A DNA stretch of 64,000 nucleotides from JAHJQZ01 sp963676075 (GTDB taxonomy: Bacteria; Pseudomonadota; Alphaproteobacteria; Rhizobiales; Devosiaceae): positions 32,632 to 96,631 of the forward strand of contig CAXXNZ010000020.1 of NCBI GenBank assembly GCA_963676075.2. The letters run 5' to 3'. A program made the position numbers and the translations under genes. Of this stretch, positions 59,756 through 64,000 are shown in pieces (the first letter of the stretch is position 1; each line of letters starts with the position of its first letter). The notes beneath the pieces were generated by a model. That model saw only the letters and a program-made list of their open reading frames with translations. It was not told where the DNA came from and searched no databases.

Positions 59756-60800
59756 TTGGCGGACAACCGCGCAAAGACACTCAAGACGCTTGCCGAGCGC
59801 TTGGGCGTGTCGATCACGACGGTATCGCGTGCTTTGGCGGGCCATGAGCAGATTGCGCTCAAGACTCGGGAGCGCGTGGCGGCCGCAGCCCGAGAGATGG
59901 GCTACGTGCCCAACCGGGCTGCGCGGCAACTGGTTTCCGGTCGCTCCGGCTTCGTCGGCTTCCTCATGCCGGTGCGCGGCCCGAACTTCATCGACGCCTA
60001 TCTCGGCGAATTCGTCACCGGTCTCGGCGAAGGCCTTGTCACCCATGGGCTCGACCTGTTTTCTGGCCACGGTCCAACATGGCCAGAGCGAACTCAGCGT
60101 GCTGCGCCACGTCGTTGAATCGGGGCGTGCTGACGGCATCATCGTGCCGCGCGTCGCCGAGGACGACCAGCGCCTGACCTATCTCGGCATGCAGGGCTTC
60201 CCCTTCATCGCCCATGGCCGTTTGCTCGATACGTCGGCCAGCTACAACTGGCTCGATTCCGACGGCGAGGCCGCCTTCAGCGAAGCGTTCGACCTGCTTT
60301 ACGAACAGGGCCACCGCCATATCGGCCTTCTGACCATTTCGGACCGAATGACCTTCCGCCACTATCGCGAACTCGGTCTGCACAACGCCATCGCCCGCCG
60401 CTCCGACCCGAGCGTGCGCCTGACCACGGAGAGCTTTCCGCGTTTCGACCGCGGCGCCACCATTGCCGCGGTCAACCGGCTTCTGACCGCCGAGGACCGC
60501 CCGACAGCCATCATCGGCCTGTTCGACGAAATCGCCATGACCGTGCTTGAGGAGGCCATGCGCGCCGGCATCTCGGTGCCGCGCGACCTGTCGGTCATCG
60601 GCTTCGACAACATCACCGCCGGAGCCTATGCGCCTCCGGGACTGACCACTTTTGACGCCAACATCCGCACCAGTGCCAGTCAAATCGCGCACATGCTGGT
60701 TGACGTCATGGAGGGACAGGCGGCCACGCCCCTGACCCGGCTCGTCAAGCCCGAACTGGTCCTGAGGGCCAGCCATGGGCCGGCGCCGGGCACCGCCTGA
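59756..60800 (+). pseudogene. LacI/GalR family regulator, one frameshift
   Basis: TTG 59756 follows GGGAGGG at a good distance and starts ADNRAKTLKTLAERLGVSIT, the LacI HTH (TTVSRALAGHEQIALKTRERVAAAA). The effector domain begins SGFVGFLMPVRGPNFIDAYLGEF and continues, in another frame, with HRHIGLLTISDRMTFRHYREL and DLSVIGFDNITAGAYAPPGLTTF. The break is at a T run (TTTT 60059-60062). Removing one T restores LDLFLATVQHGQSELSVLRH and gives a 347-residue protein. A consensus error or a recent mutation are both possible. It probably regulates the sugar ABC operon that follows 30 bp later. Confidence 0.88.
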
Positions 60801-60830
60801 AAACGAACCAACCTAGGGAGGGATATTGAA

Positions 60831-62096
60831 ATGCGAACATCAACCAAATGGCTGGGAGGCGTCGCGCTGGCTATACTTCTTGCCGCTCCGGCACAGGCTC
60901 AGGTGCTGTTCTGGTCAACCCAGGCCAAGCCAGTCGAAGAAACCCAGGCGATGCGCGATCAGGTTCTGGCCGGTTTTGACAGCCCGGTCGATTATCAGGC
61001 ATCCGATGGCGGCCCGTGGCTGACCCGGTTGCAGGCCGAAATCGAGGCTGGCAAGGGCGCCATCGGCGTGCTCGGCGGCCTGCATGGCGACTTCACTGGC
61101 CTCGAGGATGATCTTATCGATCTCAGCGATGTCGATCTCGGCGGCGTTGCGGTCAACAAGACCTTCGAGAAGCTCGGCATGCTCGGCACCTCCGAGCAGA
61201 AATACCTGCCCTGGATGCAGGCGACCTACATCATGGCCGCCAACAGGAAGGCGCTGCCCTATCTGCCTGAAGGCGCCGACGTCAATGCACTGACCTATGA
61301 CCAGCTCATCGCCTGGACCAAGAACATCGCCGAGGAAACCGGGTCGCCGAAATTCGGCTTCCCAGCCGGTCCGAAGGGTCTCAAGCACCGCTTCTTCCAG
61401 GGATATCTCTATCCGTCCTACACCGATTCCATGGTCACCAAGTTCCGCTCACCGGAATCCGTAACCGCTTGGGAGAAGTTCAAGGAACTCTGGACATACA
61501 CAAACCCGAATTCCACCAATTACGCCTTCATGCAGGAACAGCTCCTGACCGGCGAGGTCTGGGTAGCATTCGACCACACGGCGCGCCTGGCCGATGCCTT
61601 CAACAAGCAACCTGACCAGTTCATCGCCTTCCCGGCCCCGGCGGGTCCCGCTGGGCGCGGCTTCATGCCGGTCGTTGCCGGTGTCGGCATTCCCAAGACG
61701 GCGCCCGATATGGCCAAGGCCAAGGCGCTCGTCGCTTATATGCTGCAGCCGCAAACGCAGATCGACACGCTCAAGGCGACGAGCTTCTTCCCGGTTGTCG
61801 ATGCCAAGCTGCCCGACGACATGCCGGCTTCGGTGCGCATGTCCGGCGCGGCCATCGCCGCCATGTCCGGTGCGGCCGATGCCAATCCCGGCCTGCTGCC
61901 GGTGGGTCTCGGCGACCTCGGTGGCAAGTTCAACCAGGTCTACACCGATAGCTTCGAGCGCATCGTGCTCAGTGGACAGGACATCAAGGCCGTCCTTGAT
62001 GACGAAGCCGACATCCTGCGCACCATCATGACGGACGCCAACGCCCCGTGCTGGGCGCCGGATGCCCCGTCCGATGGTCCGTGCCCGGTCGAGTAA
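60831..62096 (+). CDS. Sugar ABC transporter substrate-binding protein (SBP family 1)
   Basis: This 421-residue cluster D (MalE/UgpB-like) binding protein has a signal peptide (MRTSTKWLGGVALAILLAAP, cleavage near AQAQV). Features are VLFWSTQAKPVEETQAMRDQVLAGF, LGGLHGDFTGLEDDLIDLSDVD, MQATYIMAANRKALPYLPEG, and FMPVVAGVGIPKTAPDMAKAKALVAYML. The ligand is a mono- or oligosaccharide, not identifiable from sequence. It is the first gene of a LacI-controlled CUT1 operon (binding protein, two permeases, ATPase). Confidence 0.9.
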   Translation: MRTSTKWLGGVALAILLAAPAQAQVLFWSTQAKPVEETQAMRDQVLAGFDSPVDYQASDGGPWLTRLQAEIEAGKGAIGVLGGLHGDFTGLEDDLIDLSDVDLGGVAVNKTFEKLGMLGTSEQKYLPWMQATYIMAANRKALPYLPEGADVNALTYDQLIAWTKNIAEETGSPKFGFPAGPKGLKHRFFQGYLYPSYTDSMVTKFRSPESVTAWEKFKELWTYTNPNSTNYAFMQEQLLTGEVWVAFDHTARLADAFNKQPDQFIAFPAPAGPAGRGFMPVVAGVGIPKTAPDMAKAKALVAYMLQPQTQIDTLKATSFFPVVDAKLPDDMPASVRMSGAAIAAMSGAADANPGLLPVGLGDLGGKFNQVYTDSFERIVLSGQDIKAVLDDEADILRTIMTDANAPCWAPDAPSDGPCPVE

Positions 62097-62171
62097 AGCT
62101 CTCCTCCCTGCCGCCCGGTGCCTCAGGGCATCGGGCGGATCTTTCCGCCTTGTCACACTCCGGGGGCTGTC

Positions 62172-63017
62172 ATGGGAAAAAAGAGCCTGCCCTATCTGCT
62201 GCTTGCACCAGCAACGCTCTTTTTGTGCATCTTCTTCCTCTACCCGTTTGCGCTGGTGGCCGTGCAGGCCTTTTCCGGCGACAACGGATTCACGCTCGAA
62301 CATTTTGAGACGATGTTCGGGTACTGGAAGTTCCAGACCACCTTCAACAACACCATGCTGCTGGCGGCGACGGTGGTGCCGATCCAGCTGATCATGGCCC
62401 TCGGCATGGCGAGCGTTGTCACCAAGCTCAATCGTGGCAAGGACATCGTCCTCTACATCCTCACCATTCCGCTCGGCATTTCCGATCTCGCCGCCGGCAT
62501 CATCTGGTTGTCGATCTTTTACCAGTCGGGTTTTCTCAACTCGATCCTGTTCAATCTCGGCTTCATCGACCAGCCAATCATGTTCCTCGGTTATCAGAAC
62601 ACCGGCATGATCTTTTTGGCCGTGATCCTCGCTGAAATCTGGCGGGCGACCGCCATCATGCTCGTTATCCTCGTCGCCGGCATGACCATGATCCCCAAGG
62701 AATATTACGAGGCCGCCGAGGTTTTCGGCGCCTCCGGCTGGCAGCGCTTCATCCGCATCACCCTGCCGATGCTCAGGCCCAGCCTGCAAACGGCATTGAT
62801 CCTCAGGACCATCCTCGCCTTCGAGGTCTTCGCCGTTGTCGCCGCGCTTGCCGGCACCAATTTCCCGGTGCTGATGGGGCAGGTCTATGCTTGGCAGTTC
62901 GACATGCAGGACACCAATGTCGCCGCAGCCATCGCACTCGTCATCCTCGCCATTTCCGTCGGGTTCACACTGCTGCTCATCAGGTTCCTGCGCGTGCCCA
63001 GGGAGGCCCAGCTATGA
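62172..63017 (+). CDS. Sugar ABC permease 1 (MalF-type)
   Basis: This 281-residue CUT1 permease has six transmembrane segments, beginning LPYLLLAPATLFLCIFFLYP. The EAA loop is YYEAAEVFGASGWQRFIRITLPMLRPSL. It pairs with the next permease, whose start overlaps its stop by 4 bp. ATG 62172 is used; an upstream start at 62118 would add a non-conserved tail. Confidence 0.92.
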   Translation: MGKKSLPYLLLAPATLFLCIFFLYPFALVAVQAFSGDNGFTLEHFETMFGYWKFQTTFNNTMLLAATVVPIQLIMALGMASVVTKLNRGKDIVLYILTIPLGISDLAAGIIWLSIFYQSGFLNSILFNLGFIDQPIMFLGYQNTGMIFLAVILAEIWRATAIMLVILVAGMTMIPKEYYEAAEVFGASGWQRFIRITLPMLRPSLQTALILRTILAFEVFAVVAALAGTNFPVLMGQVYAWQFDMQDTNVAAAIALVILAISVGFTLLLIRFLRVPREAQL

Positions 63018-63853
63018 GCACCTCGACAAAAGCCATCGCCCGCCCTGATCCGCATCGCGCCGGCCGCTGGCTGGTCATCGCCACCGCCATCCTTTTGTGC
63101 ACATGGGTGCTGCTGCCGATCTATCTTCTGCTGGTCAACACGCTGTCTTCGCCCGAAGAGGTGACCGGTTTCCCGCAGCGCTTCTTCCCGAGCTTCGATT
63201 TCGCCTCGGTGCAGTTCTTCCTTGATTTCGCCGGTGTTGCACGAGCCCTGTGGAACTCGATCGTGGTGGCGACGCTAACCATGATCATGACCATTCTGCT
63301 CGGCGCGCCGGCCGGTTACGCCCTGTCGCGTTTCGACTTCCCCGGCAAGAGCAGCTTCCGCATGCTCGTCTTGATGACACGCGCCTTTCCGCTGCCGCTT
63401 CTGGCGCTGCCGCTGGCGGTGATGTTCATCAGGGTCGGGCTCGACGACACCGCCTTCGGCCTGGCGCTGGTCCACACGACGCTGGCCATGCCCTTTGCCG
63501 TGCTCATCACCTTCTCGCTGTTCTCCGGCATTCCGATCGAACTCGAAGAAGCCGCCTGGACGCTCGGTTGTTCCCGCGTAACCGGCTTCACCAAGGTGGT
63601 GTTTCCGCTGGTTTTGCCGGGCATCGCCGCCTCGGCGGTCTTCGCCTTCGTCATCTCGTGGAATGAGGTCTTCGCCGCCGCCGTCCTGACCATCCAGAAC
63701 CGGACGCTGACGGCCTTCCTGTTGCAGAGCCTCGACGTCTCGCCGATGCCACTCAAATTCGCTGGTGGCACCGTTCTCGTCCTGCCGGCGCTGATCTTCA
63801 TCTTTGCCGTGCGCAAATACCTGTTCGCCATGTGGGGGATCGCGAACCGTTAA
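63014..63853 (+). CDS. Sugar ABC permease 2 (MalG-type)
   Basis: This 279-residue CUT1 permease has WLVIATAILLCTWVLLPIYL, NSIVVATLTMIMTILLGAPAGYALSRF, an EAA loop ELEEAAWTLGCSRVTGFTKVVFPLVLPGI and the C-terminal FAVRKYLFAMWGIANR. It forms the second half of the importer channel. The ATPase gene starts 18 bp later. Confidence 0.93.
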   Translation: MSTSTKAIARPDPHRAGRWLVIATAILLCTWVLLPIYLLLVNTLSSPEEVTGFPQRFFPSFDFASVQFFLDFAGVARALWNSIVVATLTMIMTILLGAPAGYALSRFDFPGKSSFRMLVLMTRAFPLPLLALPLAVMFIRVGLDDTAFGLALVHTTLAMPFAVLITFSLFSGIPIELEEAAWTLGCSRVTGFTKVVFPLVLPGIAASAVFAFVISWNEVFAAAVLTIQNRTLTAFLLQSLDVSPMPLKFAGGTVLVLPALIFIFAVRKYLFAMWGIANR

Positions 63854-63871
63854 GGTTCGCGCTGAAGGAAA

Positions 63872-64000
63872 ATGGCCGTTATCGAAATCAAGCAGGTCGC
63901 CAAGAGCTTCGGAGCCTTCACGGCGCTGAACTCGATCGACATGACCATCACCGACCAGGAGTTCATGGTGCTTCTCGGCGCCTCCGGCTGCGGCAAGACC
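63872..64000 (+). CDS. Sugar ABC ATPase, N-terminal part (MalK/UgpC-type, cut by window end)
   Basis: The first 43 residues are visible: AVIEIKQVAKSFGAFTALNS, then VLLGASGCGKT, which is the start of Walker A. The order of binding protein, two permeases, ATPase and the GASGCGKT form fit the MalK/UgpC group of CUT1 transporters. GAAGGAAA precedes ATG 63872. The rest lies outside the window. Confidence 0.9.
   Translation, partial: MAVIEIKQVAKSFGAFTALNSIDMTITDQEFMVLLGASGCGKT

Overview
The window is a GC-rich chromosomal stretch of an alphaproteobacterium, most likely from the order Hyphomicrobiales (Rhizobiales). I base this on gene content and protein style: a type-B PutA next to a divergent Lrp-type regulator, Zur/Znu with a COG0523 chaperone, a FrcA-like single-domain sugar ATPase, a SmoS-like polyol dehydrogenase and several solute-binding-protein ABC systems. 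I cannot name a genus. Most of the window is transport and catabolism controlled by local regulators. There is no CRISPR array, prophage or complete insertion sequence.

Layout. 0-6.2 kb: the end of a ClpP-like gene, CreA, a 1-Cys peroxiredoxin, a DUF2799 lipoprotein, a GT-C-like membrane protein, a MmcQ/YjbR protein, MsrA and two small membrane proteins. Six consecutive genes here (1.04-5.86 kb) carry single-base indels, mostly in homopolymers, which looks more like a local consensus problem than decay. A tRNA-Ser(GGA) lies at 6.6 kb. 6.9-9.1 kb: an Rrf2 regulator divergent from a thioredoxin-reductase-like flavoprotein and a methyltransferase. 9.1-13.5 kb: a zinc-starvation locus (COG0523 GTPase, znuA, zur, znuC, znuB) with two Zur-box-like sites in the divergent promoter. 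13.9-18.6 kb: a secreted VWA protein with Ig-like repeats and a small exported protein, divergent from a PAS-LuxR regulator fused to an alpha/beta-hydrolase fold that has lost its usual catalytic His. A perfect 16-bp palindrome lies between them.

19.1-27.8 kb: an iron or metallophore uptake locus with a FecBCD-type importer, a methyltransferase, an AraC-type remnant, two YbtPQ/IrtAB-like ABC half-transporters and a TetR regulator. 28.1-29.2 kb: an exported FecR-domain protein with six 24-residue Asn/Gly/Ser/Ala repeats. 29.5-40.1 kb: sugar and polyol catabolism with an amidohydrolase/lactonase, an aldo/keto reductase, a sugar ABC importer, a KbaZ/GatZ-type protein without its usual KbaY partner, an Fe-dependent alcohol dehydrogenase, a PfkB kinase, a SmoS-like dehydrogenase and a LacI regulator. 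40.1-41.27 kb is a gene-poor, partly AT-rich gap with a chemoreceptor remnant.

41.3-46.7 kb: a peptide-type ABC importer, convergent with putA (46.8-50.2 kb) and its Lrp-type regulator. 51-55.9 kb: an RND efflux pump with its adaptor and a GbsR/MarR regulator. 56.1-59.3 kb: threonine degradation (tdh, kbl) with an XRE-cupin regulator, an ACT-like small protein and perfect palindromes in front of kbl. 59.8-64 kb: a LacI regulator (one frameshift) followed by a sugar ABC importer whose ATPase runs off the window.

The commonest design is one regulator with one uptake or degradation operon and inverted-repeat operators between them. The most unusual item is the LuxR/pseudo-hydrolase regulator. 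The iron locus, the ACT/XRE-cupin control of threonine degradation and the FecR repeat protein follow.
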